Positions 18,518-26,372 of a stretch of DNA of 64,000 nt are shown piece by piece. Positions within the stretch are counted from its first letter, which is position 1; each line of letters opens with the position of its first letter. Source of the stretch: Polaribacter sp. BM10 (GTDB lineage Bacteria; Bacteroidota; Bacteroidia; Flavobacteriales; Flavobacteriaceae); contig NZ_CP019704.1 in NCBI RefSeq assembly GCF_002005425.1, positions 2,252,001-2,316,000 of the forward strand, read 5' to 3'. The position numbers and the translations under genes are program-made. Below the pieces are notes generated by a model. That model was not told where the DNA came from. It ran no database searches and worked only from the letters and a program-made list of their open reading frames with translations.

Positions 18518-19503
18518 TATTGTTTATTTTTTATAGAACTTATTAATGTTTTCATTTCTTTATTTTCATCAAATAAGCTCAAAACCCCCTTAGTTTGCTC
18601 TTCGAAAGGCTTTTTTTCTGGGTAAAAAACCTGTACACCAGCAGCTTTTACAGCAGCTAAAGATTCTTTTTCTGATGCTGCCCATAATTTTCTTTGAGCA
18701 ATAGTACTAACCTTAATTGCCTTATTAACCCACTCTTTTTCTTGATTGTTTAAGCGTTTCCAAGTATCTGTACCAATTAATAACACATCTGGCACAGATG
18801 TATGCTCATCTAAAGAATAAAACTTACAAACCTCGTAATGTTTAGAAGTATAAAAACTAGGTGGATTATTTTCTGCACCATCTACAACTCCTTGCTGTAA
18901 TGCTGTATACAACTCTCCCCATGAAATGGGTGTAGGCGAACCTCCTAAATCATTTATCATAGCAACTGCCATATTACTTTTTTGGACTCTAATTTTTTTA
19001 CCATTTAAGTCTTTAGGCATTTTTACCGGTGCTTCTTTCATATAGAAACTTCTACTTCCGGCATCATAAAAGGTTAAACCACGTAATCTAAACCTTTCTC
19101 CTTTAAGCAATAAATTTTTACCAATTTCGCTATCAAAAACACTAAACGTATGTGCTTTATCTCTAAACATATAAGGAATACTAAATACTTTATATTCTGG
19201 AATAAAGTTTTCTAGAACAGCTGCAGATACTTTAGTGATATCTAAACTACCTATTTGCAACAGTTCTAAACACTCTCTTTCTCCTCCTAATTGCCCACTA
19301 GGATAGATGTTTACCTTAATTTTTCCGTTAGATAGCTTATCTAATTCTTCGCCGAAAATTACCATAGCTTTATGCACAGGATGCTGCACATCTAAAGTAT
19401 GTCCTAATCTTAATGTTTTTGAAGATTTTTCTGATTTACAACCTAAAAAAAGTATCGTTAAAGTCAAAAAAAATATAAATTGAAAGAAGTGTTTTTTACT
19501 CAT
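18517..19503 (-). CDS. dctP: TRAP transporter substrate-binding protein, probable lipoprotein
   Basis: 328 residues of the DctP family: LRLGHTLDVQHPVHKAMVIF, GKIKVNIYPSGQLGGERECLELLQIGSLD, the conserved Arg region KKIRVQKSNMAVAMINDLGGSPTPISWGELYTALQQGVVDGAENNP (carboxylate-binding Arg about residue 173). The N-terminus reads FLGCKSEKS, a plausible lipobox, so the protein is probably lipid-anchored, whereas Gram-negative DctP proteins are usually soluble in the periplasm. The conserved Arg indicates an acidic sugar as ligand. It follows the DUF4861 gene after 9 bases. Confidence 0.93.
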   Translation of the reverse strand: MSKKHFFQFIFFLTLTILFLGCKSEKSSKTLRLGHTLDVQHPVHKAMVIFGEELDKLSNGKIKVNIYPSGQLGGERECLELLQIGSLDITKVSAAVLENFIPEYKVFSIPYMFRDKAHTFSVFDSEIGKNLLLKGERFRLRGLTFYDAGSRSFYMKEAPVKMPKDLNGKKIRVQKSNMAVAMINDLGGSPTPISWGELYTALQQGVVDGAENNPPSFYTSKHYEVCKFYSLDEHTSVPDVLLIGTDTWKRLNNQEKEWVNKAIKVSTIAQRKLWAASEKESLAAVKAAGVQVFYPEKKPFEEQTKGVLSLFDENKEMKTLISSIKNKQ

Positions 19504-19512
19504 TATGAATGT

Positions 19513-20682
19513 TTAAAATGAATTAGTAGTTACTAGTAGCGGAGTGTTTATTTTTTTTGAATAATCAGTCAAATAGTTTTCCCAATCTTCTTTCGTAGAA
19601 AATTGTTTGCTTTTTTTCCATCCAAAACCACTGTAAAAAATTACTTTTCCATCAACAACATTTAAATGTAGAAAATGATTGCTTTCATCTTTTTTTGAAG
19701 TAACATATTTCTCTGAATCTGAGAAATATGTTTTTGTCGTTACAATTCCTGTTCCTACTTCAGAATCATCTAAAGTTTCCCAATGGCTAACCCAAAAGTT
19801 TGCATCATTTTGATTTGTAACTCCTTTTTTATTGTGTAATGTTATTCCAGTAGAAATGGTTTCAGTTCCTTTCACATCAATTTCAAAACGTGTTAAGTTT
19901 TGACCATAATCTAAAGAAATGTGTTTGGTTTCATCAATTTGTTTTCCTTTAGCATTCCAAGTTGCATAGGTTAACACAAAACTTGTTCTTAAAGGACCAG
20001 TTGTAATTGTTTTATATGAAGTAAAGTTTTTAGAAAAATAGTAAGAAGTATCTACCTTTACAGCAGTACCACCAATACCTCTGCTTACACCCACATGAAA
20101 ATTATCTAAACCTTCTCCGTGATCTTTATGATATGCACCTTTTTTAACATCATTCCTTTTATACCAAGTATTAATAATTGGATATTCTACACGTTTTAAC
20201 CAAGCATCAATTCCGCTAGACAATGTACCTCCTTTTACACCATCTTCTACCATTTTTTGTGCAACTGGGCCAAAAGTTCTAAAAGCAACTCTATTGTTTT
20301 CCCAAGTATAATCATCTGTTCTCTCTGGTACAAAACGTGAATAGCAATAATTAATTACTGAGTCTTGTTTTTTATCAGAAATTGATAACGTATATGTTTT
20401 TGTAGCATTTGCTTTAATTGATGGTTGAAACAAAATCACATCATTTATACCGTCTAAATCTGTGTCTACTATTTGCGATGTTAATTGAGTGTTTTCTTCA
20501 TCTAAAAGAATCAAATCGGCAACTTTTTCTTGTGCAATTTCAGAAATATCAATTTCTACAGTTTCAAATTCTCTATCAATATTTAAAGTATTTTTTACTT
20601 CGATTGTAGAAATTAGTTCTATTTTTTTTTCACAATTGCTAAAAATGCTCGCTAGAAGACAGCAGATAATTATTCGTTTCAT
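19513..20682 (-). CDS. DUF4861 lipoprotein of unknown function
   Basis: The start at 20682 is preferred (MKRIIICCLLASIFSNCEKK, lipobox with Cys16), giving 389 residues. The N-terminal ~110 residues form a beta-rich domain (KNTLNIDREFETVEIDISEI). The main part has RVAFRTFGPVAQKMVEDG, GTLSSGIDAWLKRVEYPIINTWYKR, GEGLDNFHVGVSRGIGG and ISLDYGQNLTRFEIDV. These are recognisable as the DUF4861 family, which recurs in uronate/pectin/ulvan gene clusters. Conserved Asp, His and Arg residues would allow a hydrolase or lyase role, but none is shown here. It sits between kduD and dctP, downstream of a hairpin that may uncouple it from kduD. Confidence 0.8.
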   Translation of the reverse strand: MKRIIICCLLASIFSNCEKKIELISTIEVKNTLNIDREFETVEIDISEIAQEKVADLILLDEENTQLTSQIVDTDLDGINDVILFQPSIKANATKTYTLSISDKKQDSVINYCYSRFVPERTDDYTWENNRVAFRTFGPVAQKMVEDGVKGGTLSSGIDAWLKRVEYPIINTWYKRNDVKKGAYHKDHGEGLDNFHVGVSRGIGGTAVKVDTSYYFSKNFTSYKTITTGPLRTSFVLTYATWNAKGKQIDETKHISLDYGQNLTRFEIDVKGTETISTGITLHNKKGVTNQNDANFWVSHWETLDDSEVGTGIVTTKTYFSDSEKYVTSKKDESNHFLHLNVVDGKVIFYSGFGWKKSKQFSTKEDWENYLTDYSKKINTPLLVTTNSF

Positions 20683-20699
20683 ACTATTTATTAAAATAT

Positions 20700-20723
20700 C
20701 CACAAGGCATTAAAACCTTGTGG
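20700..20723 (-). other. Hairpin between kduD and the DUF4861 gene
   Basis: CCACAAGG (20700-20707) pairs perfectly with CCTTGTGG (20716-20723) around an 8-base loop. There is no clean U-tract after it on the minus strand, so it is more likely a weak terminator or an RNA-processing/stability element that lowers or separates expression of DUF4861-dctPQM from uxuBA-kduID. Confidence 0.5.
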
Positions 20724-20730
20724 AATAAGG

Positions 20731-21525
20731 TTATTCTTCGTTTGATGGTTTACCTATCGTTGCTAAAATTCCGCCATCAACATACAAAATATGACCATTT
20801 ACAAAGTCACTTGCTTTTGAAGACAAGAACACTGCTGCTCCTGCTAAATCATTAGGATCTCCCCACTTTTTTGCAGGTGTTCTGTTTACAATAAAGTCGT
20901 TAAAAGGATGACCGTCAACACGAATAGGTGCTGTTTGAGAAGTTGCAAAATATCCAGGTCCAATTCCGTTTACTTGAACACCAAAACGTGCCCATTCTGT
21001 AGCCATATTCTTGGTTAGCATTACCAAACCACCTTTTGCAGCAGCATAAGCTCCAACAGTATTTCTACCTAATTCGCTCATCATAGAACAAATGTTGATA
21101 ATTTTTCCTGCTTTACGCTTCATCATTCCTTTAATAACGTGTTTAGAAACAATAAAAGGACTAACTAAATCAATATCTATAACTTGCTTAAAATCTTCAA
21201 CTTCCATTTCTGCTAATGGAGTTCTTTTAATGATTCCCGCGTTGTTTACCAAAATATCAATGCTACCAACTTCAGCTTCAATTTTGTTGATACTTTCTAT
21301 CACTTGAGCTTCATCAGCAACATTAAATTTATAACCAACAGCGTTTATACCTTCTGCTTTGTACAAAGCAACTGCTTTGTCTATTTTTTCTTGTGATGAA
21401 TTTCCGTTTACAACTATTGTAGCTCCTGCTTTACCCAATCCCATAGCCATAGACATTCCCAATCCATGAGTAGATCCTGTAACCAAAGCTACTTTTCCTG
21501 TTATATCAAATAATGTTTGAGACAT
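20731..21525 (-). CDS. kduD: 2-deoxy-D-gluconate 3-dehydrogenase / DKII reductase (SDR)
   Basis: 264 residues of the classical SDR fold: TGSTHGLG (16-23) for NAD(P), NNAG (94-97), catalytic Ser about 147 and YxxxK with Tyr160 and Lys164. Length and motif spacing fit KduD, which reduces 3-deoxy-D-glycero-2,5-hexodiulosonate (DKII) to KDG. Genetic context supports this: kduI, whose product is DKII, lies 4 bases upstream. Of the three SDR genes in this window, this is the one tied to the KduI route. Confidence 0.92.
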   Translation of the reverse strand: MSQTLFDITGKVALVTGSTHGLGMSMAMGLGKAGATIVVNGNSSQEKIDKAVALYKAEGINAVGYKFNVADEAQVIESINKIEAEVGSIDILVNNAGIIKRTPLAEMEVEDFKQVIDIDLVSPFIVSKHVIKGMMKRKAGKIINICSMMSELGRNTVGAYAAAKGGLVMLTKNMATEWARFGVQVNGIGPGYFATSQTAPIRVDGHPFNDFIVNRTPAKKWGDPNDLAGAAVFLSSKASDFVNGHILYVDGGILATIGKPSNEE

Positions 21526-21529
21526 ATTA

Positions 21530-22372
21530 TTATCTTAAATCTGTAATTTTTGCAACATCCATATCATTATAATCAAGATTTTCTCCTGCCATACCCCAAA
21601 TAAAAGTATAATTAGAAGTACCAGAACCTGAGTGAATAGACCAAGGCGGAGAAATTACTGCTTCGTGATTTTGCATCCAAATATGACGTGTTTCTTGTGG
21701 TTCTCCCATAAAATGACAAACCGCTTGCTCTTCCATTATATCCATGTAATAATAGATTTCCATTCTTCTATCGTGAACGTGAGCTGGCATTGTATTCCAA
21801 ACAGAACCTTTTTTTAATTCTGTCATTCCCATTTGAAGTTGACACGTTTTTACAATTCCACCAATAATCATTTGGTTTACTGTTCTATGATTTGCTGTTT
21901 CTAAACTACCCAATTCGATTTTATTGGCATCCTTTTTAGTAACCTGTACAGTAGGGAAAGATGTGTGTGCTGGTGCTGAGTTCATGTAAAATTTAGCAGG
22001 ATTTTTAGCGTCTACACTTTTAAAAACTACGTCTCTTACTTTAGAACCAATATATAATGCATCTTTATGGCTAAGTTTATATGTTTCGCCGTCTACATAA
22101 ATAATTCCGTCTCCACCTACATTAATTATACCTATTTCTCTACGCTCTAAAAAAAACTCTGATTTTAATGGATCGATAGTTTTCAACTTTAAATTTGAAT
22201 CTGTAGGTACCGCACCACCCGCCATATAACGATCGTAATGAGTGTAAACCCATTTAACCTTACCTGGTTGCATTAAATCTGGTACTAAAAACTCATCTCT
22301 TAATTCTTGTGTATCGTATTTTTTTACTGCTTGCGGACTCGAAGCATATCTTGTTTCGAAAGTTGTTGCCAT
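21530..22372 (-). CDS. kduI: 5-dehydro-4-deoxy-D-glucuronate isomerase
   Basis: 280 residues, matching E. coli KduI in length. The cupin metal site is fully visible: His198, His200, Glu205 and His247 (in PAHVHDRRMEIYYY and PWSIHSGSG). It converts the linear form of unsaturated uronate (DKI) to DKII, which KduD reduces. It needs unsaturated uronate released by lyases and uronyl hydrolases. No GH88 or GH105 enzyme is present inside this window. It follows uxuA by 29 bases. Confidence 0.97.
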   Translation of the reverse strand: MATTFETRYASSPQAVKKYDTQELRDEFLVPDLMQPGKVKWVYTHYDRYMAGGAVPTDSNLKLKTIDPLKSEFFLERREIGIINVGGDGIIYVDGETYKLSHKDALYIGSKVRDVVFKSVDAKNPAKFYMNSAPAHTSFPTVQVTKKDANKIELGSLETANHRTVNQMIIGGIVKTCQLQMGMTELKKGSVWNTMPAHVHDRRMEIYYYMDIMEEQAVCHFMGEPQETRHIWMQNHEAVISPPWSIHSGSGTSNYTFIWGMAGENLDYNDMDVAKITDLR

Positions 22373-22401
22373 TTTATTTTTTTTTATTTGTACTTATAAT
22401 T

Positions 22402-23589
22402 TTATAACGAACGTCTAATACCTAGTTCTAAGCCTCTTAATTCAGCCAAACCTCGTAAACGCCCGATACCTGAATACCCAGGATTGGTTTTCTTTTTTAA
22501 ATCATCTAACATTTTATGACCATGATCTGGTCTAAAAGGCATTCTTAAGTCTTGTCTTCCTGCTGCAATTCTTTTTTGTTGCTCTAAAACCAACGCTTTC
22601 ATAACAGCATACATATCTACATCTCCTTCTAAATGATCTGCTTCATGAAAATTACCTTCTGCATCTCGTTTTGTTGCACGTAAATGAATAAAGTGAATTC
22701 GATCTCCTAAACGCTCTACCATACCTGCTAAATCATTATCATCTCTAACACCAAAAGAACCTGTACAAAATGTCAATCCGTTATTTGGTGATTTTACTGC
22801 ATTGTATATATCTTTAATATCTTGTTCTGTTGACACGACTCTTGGTAAACCTAAAATTGGAAATGGTGGATCATCTGGATGAATACACATTAACACGCCT
22901 GCTTGTTCTGCTGCTGGAATAATTTCTGATAAAAACGAGAATAAGTTCGCCTTCAATTCTTTTGGGCCAATATTTTTATAGGTTGCTAAAATTTGATTGA
23001 ACTCTTCAAGAGAATATCCTTCTTCCGCACCTGGTAAACCAGCAATAATATTTCTGATTAGTTTTGTTTGTTCTTCTTCTGATGAATTTTTGATAAACTC
23101 AGCTGCTTTTTGCTTTTGAGCATCAGAATATTCATTTTCTGCACCTGGTCTTTTTAATAAATACAATTCGAAAGCAGCAAAAGCAGCAGCTTCAAAACGT
23201 AATGCTGTAGATTGATCAGATACTTCGTAATCTAAATTGGTACGCGTCCAGTCTAATACTGGCATAAAGTTATAACAAACAATGTCTATACCACACTTAC
23301 CTAAATTTAAGAGAGTTTGCTTATAATTATCGATATATAATTGATAGTCTCCTGATTTAGTTTTTATATTTTCATGAATTGGTACAGATTCTACCACAGA
23401 CCAAGTCAAACCAACATTTTCTATCGCTTGTTTTCTTTTAATAATTTCATCAACTGTCCAAACTTCTCCATTCGGAATATGATGCAGTGCAGAAACAATC
23501 CCTGTTGCTCCTGATTGTTTTATGTCTGATAAAGAAACCGGATCGTTGGGCCCATACCATCGCCAAGTTTGTTCTAAATTTTGAATCAT
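22402..23589 (-). CDS. uxuA: Mannonate dehydratase
   Basis: 395 residues, the length of E. coli UxuA. Family signatures: [37 protein letters not shown] at the N-terminus, [33 protein letters not shown] (metal ligands), [14 protein letters not shown] and [12 protein letters not shown]. It dehydrates D-mannonate to KDG, after UxuB has reduced fructuronate. It is transcribed after uxuB and before kduI in the hub operon. Confidence 0.97.
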   Translation of the reverse strand: MIQNLEQTWRWYGPNDPVSLSDIKQSGATGIVSALHHIPNGEVWTVDEIIKRKQAIENVGLTWSVVESVPIHENIKTKSGDYQLYIDNYKQTLLNLGKCGIDIVCYNFMPVLDWTRTNLDYEVSDQSTALRFEAAAFAAFELYLLKRPGAENEYSDAQKQKAAEFIKNSSEEEQTKLIRNIIAGLPGAEEGYSLEEFNQILATYKNIGPKELKANLFSFLSEIIPAAEQAGVLMCIHPDDPPFPILGLPRVVSTEQDIKDIYNAVKSPNNGLTFCTGSFGVRDDNDLAGMVERLGDRIHFIHLRATKRDAEGNFHEADHLEGDVDMYAVMKALVLEQQKRIAAGRQDLRMPFRPDHGHKMLDDLKKKTNPGYSGIGRLRGLAELRGLELGIRRSL

Positions 23590-23620
23590 TAGTTATTTAT
23601 AAAAGTTAAATTATAATTTA

Positions 23621-24448
23621 TTAAACTCCACTATATGCAGAAAAACCTCCATCAATAGGAATTACAATTCCGGTAACAAAAGAAGAAGCATCGTCACATA
23701 AATATAAAGTTGTGCTAATTAAATCTTCTGGCTTACCATAACGTTCCATTGGAGTTTGATCTATAATTTGTTGTCCTCTTGTGGTTAAACTACCATCTTC
23801 ATTTGTTAATAAAGCACGATTTTGATCTGTTAAGAAAAACCCCGGAGCCAAAGCATTTACACGAACACCTACTTTAGAAAAATGTACCGCCAACCATTGT
23901 GTAAAATTAGAAATAGCCGCTTTTGCACCACTGTATGCTGGTATTTTTGTTAAAGGCGTATATGCATTCATCGAAGAAATATTTAATACAGAGCAACCTG
24001 TTCTACCAACCATATCTACAGCAAAAACCTGAGTAGGAATTAATGTTCCTAAGAAATTTAAATTGAATGTAAATTCAATACCTTTTGGATCTAAATCAAA
24101 AAAAGATTTAAAACCTTCAACTGTATTTTCTAAATCTTCCATTGCAAAAAACGGGTTAGATGTTGTTCCTAAAGGATGGTTACCTCCTGCCCCATTTACT
24201 AAAATATCTACTTTACCAAAAGTGTTGTTTATTACTTCTTTAGCTTTCTGTAAAGAATCTTTTTCTAACACGTTAGCTGAAACACCTATTGCCTCTCCAC
24301 CAGCTTCTTCAATTTCTTTAGCAACTTTGTTTGCTGCTTCTTCTCTTAAATCTAATACAGCTATTTTATTTCCTTGCTTTGCAAGTGCTTTTGCCATTGT
24401 GCTACAAAGAACACCTCCTGCTCCGGTTAATACAATTATTTTGCTCAT
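23621..24448 (-). CDS. uxuB: D-mannonate oxidoreductase (fructuronate reductase), SDR type
   Basis: 275-residue SDR: TGAGGVLCSTMA (8-19), NGAGGNH (85-91), SerSer 158-159 and Tyr172/Lys176. The insertion after NGAGGNHPLGTTSNPF and the ending YLCDDASSFVTGIVIPIDGGFSAYSGV are typical of the YjmF-like SDR form of UxuB found in Bacteroidota and Bacillus, which is unrelated to the long-chain UxuB of E. coli. It reduces D-fructuronate to D-mannonate. It is the first gene of the hub operon, and a TATCCTGT element lies about 65 bases upstream. Confidence 0.9.
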   Translation of the reverse strand: MSKIIVLTGAGGVLCSTMAKALAKQGNKIAVLDLREEAANKVAKEIEEAGGEAIGVSANVLEKDSLQKAKEVINNTFGKVDILVNGAGGNHPLGTTSNPFFAMEDLENTVEGFKSFFDLDPKGIEFTFNLNFLGTLIPTQVFAVDMVGRTGCSVLNISSMNAYTPLTKIPAYSGAKAAISNFTQWLAVHFSKVGVRVNALAPGFFLTDQNRALLTNEDGSLTTRGQQIIDQTPMERYGKPEDLISTTLYLCDDASSFVTGIVIPIDGGFSAYSGV

Positions 24449-24511
24449 TTATAAGTAAATCTTTTAATGAATTATTTTAATTAAGTAAAGTTAATTAAGT
24501 AACATAATTAG

Positions 24512-24526
24512 TATATCCTGTACTAT
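24512..24526 (-). promoter_or_regulatory. TATATCCTGTACTAT element upstream of uxuB
   Basis: TATCCTGTACTAT (24514-24526) is identical to the core upstream of the susC gene at 14065 and of the T9SS gene. The left arm carries two extra bases. An AGTTAATTAAG block (24489-24499) lies between it and the gene, similar to the GTTAATTAAC blocks of the other two promoters. It lies about 65-80 bases upstream of uxuB and indicates coregulation of the catabolic hub with the ulvan-like PUL. Confidence 0.6.
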
Positions 24527-24680
24527 CTTGTATTGGTTCTTTTATCTTATTTTAATTATTTTTAAAAGAAATATCTATAAGAACACCAACTAAATAAAAA
24601 ACTATAAACCAAACCCATAAACTAAAAATAAAAAGTTTTTATTCTTTTTTTTAAGATAAATTAGTCATTAAATTTTAAGC

Positions 24681-24717
24681 AAAAAAAACCTCAACTTTAA
24701 AAGTTGAGGTTTTTTTT
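24681..24717 (-). terminator. Rho-independent terminator of the EamA transporter gene
   Basis: CCTCAACTT (24689-24697) pairs with AAGTTGAGG (24701-24709), with eight A on the left (U-tract on the minus strand) and a T-run on the right that overlaps the TAA stop of the eamA-like gene. It insulates that gene from uxuB. Confidence 0.88.
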
Positions 24718-25558
24718 ATGAAATTTTTCTCTTTAGATAAATGTTATAAATGAGGCCTACTAATATTAAAAAGACACCTAACAAAGACCATAAATTGTAA
24801 ACTTCATCAAACCATATACTACCAATAACTATCATTGCTATTACTTCTAAGTATTTTAAAGGTGCTACAAGGTTTGTTTCGTTAGACTGAAAAGCTTTGG
24901 TCATATACAATTGTCCGATATAACCAAAAACACCCGAACTAAGTAATAAAAGCCACTGTAAATTATTTGGTACAATCCAATTACCAATAGACATAATACC
25001 TCCAAAAATAAAGGCCAAAATCATAAAATAATTTATAATAACTAAAGGATTTTCTGAATTTCCTATTTTACGAATTATTACAAAAATTAAACCTAAAAAT
25101 ATAGCTGATGTTATGATTAATAATAACCCAATTGTATTTACATCTACACCAAATCCTTTTATAATTAATACTCCTAAAAACGCAATAAAAAACAGTAACC
25201 ATTGTATTTTTTTTACTTTTTCTTTTAAAAAAATTGCAGCAAAAATTGCAGCAAAAATTGGCGATGTATATCTTAAAGAAACGGCAGTACCAACGGCTAA
25301 ATAATTTAATGATTGAAAAAAACAAGTAATCGAAATAACACCAAAAAAAGCCCTTAAGAATAACAATTTTTTATTATTTCCTAAAAATGATGTTTTCTGT
25401 TTTAAAATTAAAGGTATTGTAAAACACAATGTACCTATTGATCTAAAAAAAACTACCTGATATACATTAAATATTGTAAGATATTTTATAATAGCATTCA
25501 TTATTGCAAATGCAATAACACTAAATATCATATAAGAAATTGCTGAGTTATTTTTCAT
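24716..25558 (-). CDS. EamA/DMT-family membrane transporter
   Basis: 280 residues with about ten membrane segments in two EamA halves: the first has VVFFRSIGTLCFTIPLIL, AVGTAVSLRYTSPIFAAIFA and FLKEKVKKIQW, the second has GYIGQLYMTKAFQSNETNLVAPLKYLEVIA and WFDEVYNLWSLLGVFLILVG. I place the start at 25558 because the in-frame ATG six codons upstream lies inside the terminator hairpin of the previous gene. It is probably an exporter or importer of a small metabolite. The substrate is unknown. It lies between the hub and kdgA and may receive read-through from kdgK-kdgA. Confidence 0.88.
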   Translation of the reverse strand: MKNNSAISYMIFSVIAFAIMNAIIKYLTIFNVYQVVFFRSIGTLCFTIPLILKQKTSFLGNNKKLLFLRAFFGVISITCFFQSLNYLAVGTAVSLRYTSPIFAAIFAAIFLKEKVKKIQWLLFFIAFLGVLIIKGFGVDVNTIGLLLIITSAIFLGLIFVIIRKIGNSENPLVIINYFMILAFIFGGIMSIGNWIVPNNLQWLLLLSSGVFGYIGQLYMTKAFQSNETNLVAPLKYLEVIAMIVIGSIWFDEVYNLWSLLGVFLILVGLIYNIYLKRKIS

Positions 25559-25561
25559 AAA

Positions 25562-25598
25562 AAAAGAACCCTTCAATTTTAAATATTGAAGGGCTTAT
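25562..25598 (-). terminator. Rho-independent terminator after the KDPG aldolase gene
   Basis: CCCTTCAAT (25569-25577) pairs with ATTGAAGGG (25585-25593), followed on the minus strand by a T-rich segment (plus-strand AAAAAGAA). It ends the kdgK-kdgA unit. Confidence 0.8.
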
Positions 25599-25620
25599 AT
25601 TTAAAAGATTAAAAATACTA

Positions 25621-26289
25621 TTATTTTCTTAGTTCTTTAATAATATCTAAAGCTCCTTTTGTTTTACTTTCTATTTTTTCATAATCAAAATTCCCATCTG
25701 CATCTTTTGCCATTAATTTAGAACCCATACCAACACAAGTTACACCTGCATTAAACCATCCTTCTAAATTTTCTTTTGTTGGAGACACTCCACCTGTTGG
25801 CATAATACTTGTCCAAGGTTGTGGTCCTTTAATACCTTTAACAAATTGAGGTCCGTAGATATCACCAGGAAATAATTTTACAATTTCGCAACCTAACTCT
25901 TCTGCTTTTGCAATTTCTGATAATGTACCACACCCAGGAGACCATAATACTTTCTTTCTATTGCAAGCTATTGCGATGTCTTCTCTTAAAACCGGTGTTA
26001 CAATAAAGTTTGCACCTAAAGACATGTATAAAGAAGCTGCTGCACCATCTGTTACAGAACCAACACCCATTATCATTCCTGGTAATTCTTTTATTGCGTA
26101 TTTTGTAAGTTCACCAAAAACTTCATGTGCAAAATCTCCTCTAGCAGTAAACTCCATTAAACGAGCTCCACCATTATAACAAGCTTTTAAAACTTTTTTA
26201 CTTACTTCTATATCATTATGAAAAAATAAAGGAACCATACCTGTATCTTTCATTACTTGTGCCACTTCTAATCTTGAATATTGTGCCAT
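25621..26289 (-). CDS. kdgA: 2-keto-3-deoxy-6-phosphogluconate aldolase
   Basis: 222 residues. The Schiff-base Lys is in VKLFPG (Lys138) and the catalytic Glu in MEFTARG (Glu47). VGSVTDG, ANFIVTPVL and MPTGGVSPTKEN are also present, all typical of Eda-type aldolases. It splits KDPG into pyruvate and glyceraldehyde-3-phosphate and closes both the ulvan- and the alginate-derived uronate routes. It follows kdgK with an 83-base gap that contains a 10-bp stem-loop. It is the only copy of this step visible in the window. Confidence 0.95.
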   Translation of the reverse strand: MAQYSRLEVAQVMKDTGMVPLFFHNDIEVSKKVLKACYNGGARLMEFTARGDFAHEVFGELTKYAIKELPGMIMGVGSVTDGAAASLYMSLGANFIVTPVLREDIAIACNRKKVLWSPGCGTLSEIAKAEELGCEIVKLFPGDIYGPQFVKGIKGPQPWTSIMPTGGVSPTKENLEGWFNAGVTCVGMGSKLMAKDADGNFDYEKIESKTKGALDIIKELRK

Positions 26290-26310
26290 TTTATTTCTTT
26301 TTTTAATTAA

Positions 26311-26348
26311 AATTGAGTTCCTAAAACTACTACCTTAAGAACTCAATT
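26311..26348 (-). other. Stem-loop between kdgK and kdgA
   Basis: AATTGAGTTC (26311-26320) pairs perfectly with GAACTCAATT (26339-26348) around an 18-base loop. It has no U-tract on the minus strand. It may modulate kdgK:kdgA transcript ratio or stability. Confidence 0.4.
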
Positions 26349-26372
26349 AAATTCAAATAATAATACTAATTT

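Noticed and set aside
16745..19503. TRAP transporter for sialic acid or C4-dicarboxylates
   Set aside because: No sialate or dicarboxylate catabolic gene is near; the operon mates are uxuBA and kduID, so a uronate is more likely.
25558..25576. ATG at 25576 as start of the EamA-type transporter
   Set aside because: It lies inside the terminator hairpin of the preceding gene; the ATG at 25558 fits the first membrane segment and avoids the hairpin.
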